Positions 22,743 to 35,300 of a stretch of 64,000 nt of DNA are shown here, one piece after another. Source of the DNA: Hepsetus odoe (taxonomy: Eukaryota; Chordata; Actinopteri; Characiformes; Hepsetidae); NCBI GenBank assembly GCA_017165825.1, contig CM029387.1, forward strand, positions 752,363-816,362, read 5' to 3'. Both the position numbers and the translations under genes were made by a program. The number at the start of each line of letters is the position of its first letter. Position 1 is the first letter of the stretch. Under the pieces are notes generated by a model. The model was not told the DNA's origin, made no database searches, and was given only the letters and a program-made list of their open reading frames with translations.

Positions 22743-25700
22743 TTATGCATTCTCTGTGAATGTGAACTAACTAGCACTTTGCATAGTAATCTGGGGTGTT
22801 TTTACTTTTGTACAAACGTGAGCAGCAGTTCAAGCAGAACCTTAATGTTGGAATGATTGCGTTGTTTGGGATCTAATGAGTGATTTAGTCAGAACCGAAC
22901 TACAGTCACCGAGGAAACGGAGCCGCGTCAGTCAGCGGAACGTCCCCCTCACCTTGCCGTCGGCGCCCAGTTCCACGCCCTCCAGGCCAATCACCATCTC
23001 CTTGGCACTCACTCCTCCGGAAGGGTGTCTCTGGCGCCCGGTCTCTATCTTCACATCCCTGCTGGGGCGAAAAAAATCCTTCAGCAGCCTGAACTCCAAC
23101 GTTTCAACAACAAACACGTCTGATCTCATCACTGAAACGGGCAGCTGATCTCTCACAACACAGACATTTTACACAAAAACCTTTAGATTTCTGGTGAAAT
23201 GAAAAGTTGATGGAGGTGGGAGAGATGCAGGGTTAAGAAGGGCTCAAGACAAAAAAAATTAAGCTCAATTAAATCAGCTGATTCTTTTTAATTGATTCAA
23301 TTTTTTTATGTCTGTAGAAAAGGTGCTGTAGCGTTATTCTTTCCCACCTGATTCCACAGGAATTCAAGGCAAAACATACACAAACATGTGCTTGAGTAAA
23401 AACACAAGCATGAAAAAAAGTCCTGAGTCTCTCATTTCTGTAGATTCTGTAGTGAATCTCCATGGTGCTGTAAAATCCTGCTTCCTGCCAGACGGTCTGA
23501 TCTTCATCAGACTGAGGATTAAATAAAACAACAAAAAAAACTGCAACAAAATGTTTTAATTCTGAAAAGTATCTAAAAGATACAAGGTTCTAGATAAAGG
23601 GGTTCCACCCACTCAGTGTTCAGCATCAGCAGTAAACTGATCCCCTGATCATCTGGAATCATCTGCACCTGTTTCTTCACTGCTTCATGTCTTAAGTTAG
23701 ACGCTTTGCTCTGCTTGAAGGTTCAGACGTAGATCACTGTGTGGATTAACCAACACAGAACTATCAAACTGCTCAGGTACAGAGACTGGACTGAACATGA
23801 GAGACAACAACACTGTCCTTCAGGAAGATCTGGAGAACCGTTCCTCTACATTAAAATGGAAGTAAAGTATGAAGAAACGAGGGGCTCAAGACTTTTAAAC
23901 AGTGCTGTAAATTGTATCTTAAATCTCTATTCAGGGACATCATGCACAGTTTGAGCTGCAAACCAATCAGGAGCCATGACACTAGTTTGTGGTTTTGCTG
24001 TGAAACGTGCCCTTCTAGAGAAATTACAGAACCGTCCCCAGTGTGTGTGAGTGGAACCAGACGTCTGAACGTCCCTCACAGATGTGAGCTGCTGGTGGAG
24101 ACGCTGTCTGGTGTCTGAGACGGTGTTTTAGTTCTGAGAAGATTCTGGACTAAAACTGAACCCGTTCATGGTGGAGGAACACGAAGAACAGAGATTTAGT
24201 TCAGATGGACTATTTTACCATCATCACCGTCCCACAGAGACACTCAGAGTCCTGTGGAGCTCCACTGGGGGACAGAAAATACACAGATTTGGGACGTCCG
24301 GTTCAGCACCACTGGAGAGAAATCTGAACGGTTTCACACCAAACCCAGTCTGAAGGAGTCGAGGACCAAACTGTGGGTTTTAAGGTAGTTCGCCTCAGTG
24401 CTGTGATAAAGTGGGAAACGATCGTTTAACAGACACTGGACTCAGGCCAACAGGTCAAAGGTGAACCAACCAAACGTTTGTTTTCTTCTCGTCCACTGTT
24501 TGACTGCAGAGTCCGACTGGTTTAAACGAAAAGGCCTAAAGCAAACCTGATCAGCCTGCTTTCCAGTCCCTCCAAAGCATGCAGGTGACGCAAGAGGAAG
24601 TTCTATCTTTCAAAACAACTGATGGTGTGTCATCGCACAGTCCTGGAAGGAGGAAGACGGTCAGAGAGCTGGTGCAGAGATATAACGTGATCTCTGTCTG
24701 CAGAGCGAAGGCGTGAAAGAGGCGTGAGGCTGAGCTTCATCTGAAGTTGCAGGAAAACTGGTTAACTTGAGTTCTTAGACCACAGAGACTTCCACTAAAC
24801 GCAGTTGAGCTGACTCCTCAAAGTGAAGAGTTAATGGCAGAAGCACTAAACTCATGAAATGTCCATCTTCTCAGCAACCCCACCCCTCCCCCGACCAGGA
24901 ATCCTCCAATTCATCCCCTTTTATAGCAGGAAAGAAGAGACGAGCCCAAAAAGGAGCACTTAGAGAGAAACCCCAAGTCTGTATTCATTTTCTTAGCCAC
25001 TTGTCCTGATTAGAATCGTGGGTGGTGCTGGAGTCTGTCCCAGCTCTTGCAAGGTTAAAGGTGGGGACACCCCAGACAGGTCGCCAGTCCATCACATGGC
25101 AGAAACCCACACACTCACACCTAGAGGACAGCTGATCATCTCCAGTCCTTCTGATGTGCAGATCTTTGGATGTTGGGAAGAAACTAGAGCTCCTGGAGGA
25201 AACGCACACAGACACGGGGACAACATGTCCACTCCATACTGAAAGGACCAGGACTGTCCCTGCCTGGGGGTCAAACTCGGGACCTTTTAGCTGGAAAGTG
25301 TTCCTCCCCGTCCTGGGGACTGAACCCTCTGGTTATAAACCTCTTCTCTAAACATCAGGCCACAAAAATAAGAACCCCTTCACAATTTTGCTTTAACATC
25401 TCATCAGACATGGACATCACTGCCATTTTTGTCCACAGCCTTAAAAAATGAAAATATAATCCTATCTGGATTATGGAAATGTAAGATTTGTGCAGAACGG
25501 AGGGCGGCGAGTGGGTTTTTGGGGGCGGTGATGAGGTTATTATTGCAGCCGTGATGAACAACCCATAAAACTGGCAGGTGTCCCGTTCCTCACGTGTTTC
25601 GGACTAAACCCGGACGGCCGCTTCAGCCAAAACGCACTAAACCCGGTCCAACTCTCGGCATAGATCCATCACTTCGAGTGACATAACCACTCGCGTTTAG

Positions 25701-28700
25701 TTACACAAGCGTCTGGACTAAGCTTGGACTTCATCTCCCAAAACTGTTGAAGAACACGACCCCTGCTCGTCAGCTGCTGGTGGGTCGATTTTCTTGCACT
25801 TTGTCCTCAAAATCGGACGCTTTGCTTACCTGTGAACCTTTTTCCCCACTTAAACAGTCTTTTGTGCTCTATCAGCAAACACGGTTTTGGCTTCAAGGTC
25901 AAAACTCTCACCCACCCCCGCAGAGGAGGAAGTGGGACGTCCCATGAAGACAATAATAACTCCCTTGGTGAACTTATGTACCCCTTGGCTGTTATTGTTT
26001 GAAAGGAGAAGCTACAAGTGAAGCGTGGTGTTAATAAGCACCCGTGCTCTCACTCTTCCAAAACAAAGGTTCTTCGTCACGACAGAAACACAATGGAAGG
26101 TTCTGAGAAGAACCCATGTTCTAGTTTATTGTACTCCCTGAGGTCCACTTGTTACGATTGCGTGGTCATACTTGTTTTTCCAGCCTGTTTCCCTTTTTTG
26201 TTGCTGTGCTTTTAAGAGCGGCATGTTAACGAGCTCTGCTCACAATCTTGAAAAGCTCATTTGCATAAATCAGTCTTAAAGGTACAGTAACTAAAACAGC
26301 CTGATTTATGGTTCAGCGTAAAGAGGGCTGTATTTCAAAGCTTTTTGTACAATAAAAACTTCAAATGCTTTCATCTCATATGCAAATGAGTTATGTGACA
26401 TCACAAAAACCCTGAACCCTGACCTTCAGGACTCGCGTTCACAGAAACGTGGAGAAACTGCGTCCCCGTGATGTGGGTGTAGAAGAACTGTACCTAAACA
26501 CTTCGAACCCTTTGGGTACCTTTATTTGTAACTCTGTTCTCACGGCAACAAGCCGCAAAGTGACCAGTGGGGTCACTTATTTTTTGCTGGTTGCCAGGCA
26601 ACACAGAGCGACGGCGCTGCGAGTCACCTGCCGACAAAACTGCCAAGAGTTGGAGACAAAAAACAAAAAGTGGATCAAAGTTCTGCTTCATGCAAATGAG
26701 CAGCGAGGGCCAATCAGAGGGCGGAAGTGTCCTTATATTCTTTCACCGTGAAACATTTTCATTTATAGCATTGAACTGACTTCCTGAAGAGTGACTTCCA
26801 TGTCCTACAGGGACAGTCCCCCCCCCGGAGACACTTGGGGCTCAGGGTTTTGTTCAGGAACCTAATGGATTCGAACCCGAGACCTCTTGGTCCACAGGGA
26901 AACATCCTACCACTAGACCGCCATCATCAAACCAAACATCTCCGACAGCAGTGTCCCCGTGTGGAATTGTCTCCGTGCAGGGACAGTCCTGGGTGCTAAT
27001 GCCAGTCTGCTGTTGAGGTTAAACTGCAGTTTGAAACAAAGTCTTGACGTTTCTTGGATGATTTTAAGCAGAAATGCTCCTGATCCGTGGATTCAGGCTG
27101 ATGATTAGATCAAGTCTGAAGTGCAGACACGTATAATGAAGACGCTGTAGCTGTAAATTTAACTAAATATACTTTTAGGAAACGCACCTCCTTTAAAAAA
27201 CGACGCCACAGACTCGCTGCAGGCCAGATGGACTGGGTTAGAAGCGCTGAGTAAGCGGTTAAAACTGAACTTTAGTGAATTCTCCCCCCAAAAAATCTCT
27301 CCAGGACAGAAAAGGCTCAATCTTTCATCGAGAGTAGGAGCGCGGATCAGGGGAGGTCAAGAATAAGCAGCTGCAGAGATTCACACGTCAAGAAAGCATG
27401 ACGGGCGGAAGCCGCGCAGAATAAAGTAGATAATCTATAAAGAAAAGCAGCGTCGCGTGACTGAAAGGACAAGACACATTAGAGACACGCCCGTGAGACA
27501 CACACTGTGGAAAGCATGCCTTCACATGTGAGCCTGCAGAAAAGCGCTGAGTTCTACATGTCGGGGACTTTCTGACCCCAAACGACTGAATAACGAATCA
27601 CGGACCGCAGCCCTTTATTAACGACTCCAACCAAGCTACGTCCTAACACACGAATGATCAGCCAAGCTCTCCAGAAAAGCTGCTGAGATCAGTCCAGGGA
27701 TCCGACTCACACCTCTTTCCTCATTTCTCTGGAATAAAGCTTCTCAACAGTGTTAGAGAACAAATTAAAGCCTGTTATGTCACTACATCACAAAGCATAC
27801 GTAAACAGATTAAGTACTGCTTTATAGGAACAAACTAGGACTTACACTGGGGGATGGGGGAGAGGGAGGACCACCCTACACACCCAGAGAGAGAGAGAGG
27901 ACAGTTCTACTGAGTGATGGGGGAGAGGGAGGACCACCCTACACACCCAGAGAGAGAGAGAGAGGACAGTTATACGGAGTGATGGACAGTAGACACTTTA
28001 AGGGGACTGGTTGTTGCACTAAATTTTTGTAGAACCTTTTTACTGCGGGCAGCGAAGGAGTTAATATTTGAATTATTATGATTCATTCATCTTGAGAGAA
28101 ATGGAAATGAGATGGAGTGACGGAGGGGGGAGGTGGGAAGAGAGATATGATGAAGGAGTGAAAGAGGTTAACATGCTGAAGAATACATACCCTGTTTGGC
28201 TACAATCACGATAGGGCAGGACAGAAAATACACTATAGAAGGATCTTCTGCCACTGATAAGGACTATCCTATAAAGACAAAACGATAAACTAATTCAGTG
28301 AGCTAGCTCAATTCAGAGAGGAGGTCCAGAGATGGAGACACACAACAGTAAACAGTAAAAACAAACAAGGATACAAGTCTGTAGTAAATAAAAGTGGAAC
28401 AATTATTTTAAAAAGGATTTTCAAACACTTTAAAGTGGAAAAAGTGAAACATTACATGCAGAAATACAAAAACTGACAAACGAAAGCGGTTCAGGAGTGA
28501 AAGGTGTCGACCTGTGTGGGGGTGAAGCTTCGGCCGCGGCTGAAGGTCGATTTATTAGACAAGCAGGGTTGGACCTGTAGATGTGTCAACCTCTCAAAAA
28601 CTAATCCCGCAACGTGATGACTCGCAGTCCTTCGCTGCTCAGTTCCTCCTTCCGCCCCAAATATAGTCTGGAGCTGCGAGGCTAACGAGACCAGCAGCTA

Positions 28701-31700
28701 ACGAGAGTTAATAGATCATCAATTACTGACCGAGGCAGGACAAAAAGAAGTCCTGAAGCAGAAAAGTCCACTCATTTTGTCTACTTCAGGTCTTTATCCC
28801 CCCCGGAGAGTCCACTGGACTCTGAACGAGGCCTGCTGGGAACATCTGGCCAATTAGAATGTTCATCATCACATGTTGTTCAGTAAAGTCCAACAGACTT
28901 GCTTATGTGGTTTGGGACCCTGCCCGTCTCACAGTTCCCTAAAAACAATCTGCACAATATTAGATATACGGCTCAGGAACAAACTTCAGACCCTGCGCGG
29001 CGTCTCGATTTGGGACGAGGGGGAAGATTTTTGAGTTTCCCCTTTAAATCACCGCGGCTACAGCGAGAAACTCGCCGCAGGAGTAAAATTGTGCAACGCT
29101 GCTCTAAATCAACAGAAACACCTGAGCCACCTGGTCTCGCTGGAACTGAGCCACGGCTCACGCATCACTGCTCAGACCTTTCAGTGAGCCGTTAAACCTG
29201 CTCCGCACAAAAGCATCCACTCGCTTTTCCTTCAGACTTCATTCAGCTCGAGGAGCCCGACGTCAGATCAGCACGTTTACTACCGAACAGGAGGGAGCGA
29301 TGATCAATTACTAGGGCTGCATGATCGCAGCCAAACGTATTGTATTTACATTTACGGCATTTATCAGACGCTCTTCTCCAGAGAGACGTCCATGTCCTGA
29401 GTACAGGGACAGTCCCCCCTGGAGACACTCAGGGTTCAGGGTCTCAGGGACCCAGTGGTGGTAGTGCTGGAGGTGGGATTTGATCCTGAGACCTCTTGAG
29501 CCATTGGTCCATAGGCAAGTACCCTATAGAGATTAGTCTAGATTAGCAAGTACCCTATATAGATTAGTCTAGATTAGCAAGTACCCTAAATAGATTAGTC
29601 TAGATTAGCAAGTACCCTATATAGATTGGTCTAGATTAGCAAGTACCCTATATAGATTAGTCTAGATTAGCAAATACCTTATATAGATTAGTCTAGATTA
29701 GCAAGTACCTTATATAGATTAGTCTAGATTAGCAAGTACCCTGTATAGATTAAAAAATCTAAAAATCTGGGAAAAAGCCAAATATGGGCCCTTTAAACAT
29801 CGCTGAGAGTCAGTAAAAGATCAAAAGTGGTGGAAAAGTTCGATTTTTGTCTCTGTTTTTGTCTCTGTTCTTCAAAACTCCTAATAACTCCGACCTGGAG
29901 CTGTGATTGGTCACCTGGTCCCCATCTCTGATTGGTCAGAGACATACTTGATTATGGGTGCAGATGTATTGTGGTAACAGCTGATATGTACTGTGCAGCC
30001 GTAATTCTAATCAGGGAGTTTGTGAGGAAATCATGAGAGGAACCACAAACTGCGGAGGTGTTCCGTCAGCCTGGACAGCACACCGTCCCCCAGAAACGTC
30101 CACCACGTGGACAGAGGTCTCACGCTGGCAGCCCAAAGGGGACTGCTCTCGGATGCTCACGGATGTCCAGCAGCTGTTCCGGACACGGTCGTATTGTTAT
30201 TTAAATGAAATTTCATGGATCACAGATCCAGATCAGAACTAACCATCTCTACAGCTCGTCTCCGTGCAGGACGCCAGCAGGAGACCCTGGCGAGATGATG
30301 TGAACGGTTTTAATGTTTATGGGAGGAGGGTTTGTTACCCTGCGGACGTCCTGTAGACACATGACATTAAAATAAATACCCAGAACTTTGCTGAACGTGG
30401 ATGTCACCGCTTCATCTAACAGGAAACTCCAATTTACATTTACAGAATTTTTTATAATAATGACAAATCTATGAATAACAATAATTGCATCAGATTGATT
30501 CTATTGTTATCTCTATTATTGTTGCTGTTATTAGTAATACAGTAATAATAATCATGATTTTTATTTAGAAAATAAAATAAGCATTATTATTTACTGTTAT
30601 TATTACCATTATTATATATTGAGTAATAATATATTATAATATTATAGCTTTTATAATATTAAGTCATCATATATACTCACAAAGAAAACTCAGCTGTAAG
30701 CCTAAACCTGCTCCTAAACCTAATTTGAATCATAATCCACTGAGGATCTGTTTAATCTACACTCAGTTTAAAGTGGGATCCAGTTTACTGACGGGACCAT
30801 GATGGAGGATTTAGGAAGAGCACGTCTTTTATTTATTATTATTCTGATTGCAATTTAAATGCAGCCTTTAAAACCAACATTTTCCCTTTTTTGGGCCAAA
30901 AAAAGGTTTTCCAGACTGACATTCCGGACGTGAGGTTCCGGACTGACATTCCGGACGTGAGGTTCCGGACTGACATTCCGGACGTGAGGTTCCGGACTGG
31001 CTTATTGATTATTAATGACCCAAACCAGAGCCGCCAGTGTGGGTTCTAATAAATATCAGACAGAAATCATTTGCCCTCCGATGTGACCAGTCCACCGAGG
31101 GTCGACCCAGTGAGAGCGCGAGACGTCCCGCGGTTCATCAAACACCCGCCTGGACGTCCGGTGGGACGACACGAGTGTGTAAAGTGTGAACACTCTTTAC
31201 AATAGCGTGACGAAGCCGTGTGGGGTCAACAAGACGAAAGGAATTTGTGAAAATGTCCAAAGGGACTGGATTCTTCACTGCTGTCCAGACATCACGAACC
31301 TGACGGCTCTACAGGAAACAGCAGGACTTTAATCCAACTAAAACCCAAAAATAAAACAAAACTAACGTGCAGAGCAGTCGCTCTTAAAGGGCCTTTGCGT
31401 TACATTTTCACTAACGAGTTGAGAATTAAACGATCAGCCTGTCTTTACACAAACAAGCTGCTTTTATTGGACGTTCTGAGATCTTTATGTAAATGACCTG
31501 TGTTCTGATTGGCTGAGCCTCATTTAAGAAGAATTCAACCCTCATTGTGAGTGGGTGGAGCTAAAGCAGTAGATATGTGTTTTGTGACATCACAGTAGTG
31601 TTTTAAATTCTGAAAAAAATGTTACAAATTAAAAATGAGCTGTTTGAAAGGAAAACAAAAGTAATCTGTAAGTGAAGAAAATAAAAGTTATAAAGTTCTA

Positions 31701-32130
31701 GTTTTCCTTCATCGGGGTTTTTAACGGCTGGTTTGTTTCACACTGACGGTCAGTCGGAAACGTACGCCTGTGTTTTCAGTTTCCGATCAGTGGACAGGAA
31801 GTTGGCCAGACCTGATCAGATCAGGAACAACGAGGCTCGTTCGGTTTCAGAACTTTCTTTTTTCATAATTTACTGTAAGATGATCCGAAAACTTTCTAAA
31901 CCGAGCCTGAGCGTCTCGCAGCTGTTGGCCGTTCTGGATGAGATTCACTGGGCAGGAGAGAAAAACCCGTGAAGAACATCGCGTTGCGTTTCTTTAACGG
32001 AACGTCTGTGTTCGTGGAGTTAACAGAACCTGCGTACCTTCCGTTCCGAACATCGTGCTGCTTCATATTCTTTATGAAGTGGACCTTCTTGAAGCTCTTT
32101 GGTCGAGGAGAACCAGACAGAGTTCGGCAT

Positions 32131-32170
<40 letters not shown>

Positions 32171-32178
32171 GGGGGAGA

Positions 32179-32222
<44 letters not shown>

Positions 32223-32266
32223 GAGAGACAGACAGAGAGAGAGAGACAGACAGAGGGGGAGAGAGA

Positions 32267-32302
<36 letters not shown>

Positions 32303-35300
32303 CAGACAGTGAGAGAGTGAGAGAGAGAGACAGAGAGAGAGACAGAGAGAGAGTGTGAGAGAGTGAGAGAGAGAGACAGAGAGAGAGAGGGAGAGACTCT
32401 TATCAGTCGACTCCTGACTCGTTAAGCTGTTAAAGCTGGAGCTGATAAAGACGCAGGGACAGCGGAGACGCTTCTGTCAAAGTAAACAACGGTGTGAGAA
32501 ACGTCCGACTATAAACTTTAACGTTTCTGTAAAAATAATGTTTACAGAACAGATTCTAACCTCCGTTTAACACATCTGCCCTTCACACCCGGGGAACATT
32601 TCACAATGAACGGATCAATAAATGACAAAACATGACAATAAAATCCCTAAATTAACTCCAACTGAACTTTCCTTCTAAAGAGTTACGGCCCTGGAGCTGC
32701 TGGAGACGCTGCCGTCTCTCGTCCTCGGTTAAAGGACGTGTTAAAGGAATTTCTGACGAGTAGCTTAAAAGACAAACTGTGTGGAAAGAGCAGATTATTA
32801 ACTTTAAATTCATATTTCTGTAAAAAAAAAAAAAAACCTGACATTTTTGGTATTTTTCTTTTAAAATAAATGATACCAGTGAAGGAGGGAATAGAAATAT
32901 TGCTATTAAAATGAATATTGTAACTTCTGTGAGCTGCTGGTTTCCTCCCTTTCAGTCACTTAAGCGACTCTGGCTCCCCCTTGTGGAGACATTTCAGAGT
33001 CTTTGGGCCTTTATAAAGACCGGGCTCTTCGTGTTTACTGAGTAACTGTTCAGCCCTGAAGAGAACTACTTCTGATAAAGGTAATAATGAATTAACTCCA
33101 CAGATGTTTGGATGGTCGTACCTGCGAAGAGGAGCGTTCTCCTCAATGTCCTCCAGAGTCTCCAGTGAGGAACGCTGAGAAATCAGTCTCCGCCTGCAGG
33201 GAGACGACAGACTGAGTATTCAACATTCTGGTATCTGATCCTCCAGACATGCCAAACACTTAACTCTCAATTCTTAATCAAATAAAACATCAGACGGTGA
33301 CGTCAGAGCGCGGGTGGCGACCTAAACGTGACCCTGCAGCCGAAAACCACTGCAGACGTCCTGGCGGAGGAGTCTGATTGGTCTGTTCTGCGGGTCCTTT
33401 AATTGGGTGTGCGGCGCCACTGAATCCGCCCCCCGCGCTCCGTCCCGCATGTTCCCACCCCGACTCACTGCAGCCTGCACACACCCCGCATGTCCAAAAG
33501 TACCCAGACCCTAATCCGTGGGTGCCCACGGCTTGTGTTGCCATAGTAACCTGAGCCAATTGAAATGGTTGGCTGGTGAGCGTTGGGTTCTGGAGCTCGG
33601 CTCGGTTGAGCTGGAGTGGAGTGTACTTGACCATTAATGCTCTCTTACAATCAGACCCTCACAGCAATGTTCATCATCAGTACCTCACTGATACAATCAG
33701 ACCCTCACAGCAATGTTCATCATCCAGTACCTCACTGATACAATCAGACCCTCACAGCAATGTTCATCATCAGTACCTCACTGATACAATCAGACCCTCA
33801 CAGCAATGTTCATCATCAGTACATCACTGATACAATCAGACCCTCACAGCAATGTTCATCATCAGTACCTCACTGATACAATCAGACCCTCACAGCAATG
33901 TTCATCATCAGTACCTCACTGATACAATCAGACCCTCACAGCAATGTTCATCATCAGTACCTCACTGATACAATCAGACCCTCACAGCAATGTTCATCAT
34001 CGGTACCTCACTGATACAATCAGACCCTCACAGCAATGTTCATCATCAGTACCTCACTGATACAATCAGACCCTCACAGCAATGTTCATCGCGGTACCTC
34101 ACTGATACAATCAGACCCTCACCCAACATTATTCATCATGGTACCTCACTGATGCAATCAGACCACTCACGGCCAATATTTCATGTCAGTACCTCACTGA
34201 TACAATCAGACCCTCACAGCAATGTTCATCATCATTACCTCACTGATACAATCAGACCCTCACAGCAATGTTCATCCTCCCGGTACCTCACTGATGCTAC
34301 AATCAGACCCTCACAGCAATGTTCATCATCGGTACCTCACTGATACAATCAGACCCTCACAGCAATGTTCATCATCGGTACCTCACTGATACAATCAGAC
34401 CCTCACAGCAATGTTCATCATCAGTACCTCACTGATACAATCAGACCCTGCAATAATGTTCATCATCAGTACCTCACTGATACAATCAGACCCTCACAGC
34501 AATGTTCATCATCGGTACCTCACTGATACAATCAGACCCTCACAGCAATGTTCATCCTTTCGGTACCTCACACAGTACAATCGAACCCTCACAGCAATGT
34601 TCATCATCGGTACCTCACTGATACAATCAGACCCTCGCAGCAATGTTCATCATCAGTACCTCACTGATGCTCCTAATATTCTGATGGTGAAACACGGCAC
34701 TCAATGAAACACAACCAGATTCAACCTCTGCTTTTAACTCCCACACACCGTGCAGCAGGGAGCAGCTATTGAGCGCCCGGGGAGCAGTGACAGGATGGTA
34801 CCTTGCTCAAGGTTACCTCAGGGCAACCTACGGGTCTGGGATTCGAACCCATCTGATGCTGGGGGCGACTCCCTAACTGCTAGGCCACCGCTGCCCCGAT
34901 GTGACCCTCACAGCAATGTTCCCGCATCTATTATAGATCGTTTTATAATGGTTGTCTTATTGTGAGGTGGTACCATTTTGGACAATATACACCACTGATG
35001 CTCATTGCCATAGAAACGGGAGTTTATTTCCATGGCAACAAAACCCTCCCTGGCAGTATCAATAAGAAAGCAAGAGACAAACTGAAAAGGAAGAAGAGAG
35101 GGAAAAAGAAGAAAGCAAAATAGGTAGAAATCAATCAATTAATGGATGAATACAGATGTGCTGCACTGCAGCCTGGCAGCGTCAGGTGTGGCCGTTAATC
35201 CTGGCCTGAGGCTCAGGAGTTACTTTAACAGCATCAGATTAAATTAACCGTTTTAGGGCCAGTACAATAATCCCATTCACTTACAGAGACGCTCCGCAGG

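Larger units (their letters stand above)
22201..22952 (-). other. cables1: CABLES1 intron 5
   Basis: 752 bp, about one third of it a ~60-bp minisatellite (22357-22590), plus an (AAT)n tract (22705-22743). Confidence 0.6.
23059..28190 (-). other. cables1: CABLES1 intron 4
   Basis: 5.1 kb. Holds interspersed repeats at 23575-24025, 24029-24340, 24990-25345 and 26783-26932, and the minisatellite at 27845-27985. No exon-like segment was needed: exons 4 and 5 join in phase. Confidence 0.55.
28269..32037 (-). other. cables1: CABLES1 intron 3
   Basis: 3.8 kb. Contains a family C SINE (29341-29525), a 31-bp minisatellite (29510-29755), an AT-rich block (30420-30680), a 27-bp triplicate (30908-30998) and unassigned DNA. 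Confidence 0.55.
33295..34897. repeat. Left arm of large inverted repeat (GC-rich block + 46-bp satellite + SINE)
   Basis: From CGGTGACGTCAGAGCGCGGG through a GC-rich block to about 33640, then a 46-bp satellite to about 34675, then a family A SINE. The right arm (38995-39862) is the reverse complement with the same order of parts. The GC-rich 250 bp at the outer end look nearly identical. Confidence 0.93.

Noticed and set aside
31969..32358. 129-residue ORF rich in RERERERE
   Set aside because: It is the (GA)n microsatellite read in frame; the real gene here is CABLES1 exon 3 on the other strand.
33640..34675. Possible CRISPR-like array
   Set aside because: The units are contiguous with no unique spacers, and the genome is vertebrate; it is a satellite.
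33576..34707. Several long ORFs with repeated SDPHSNVHHQYLTDTI-type peptides
   Set aside because: They are translations of the 46-bp satellite, whose length is not a multiple of three. Frame changes are random and the array is inverted at 39.2 kb.
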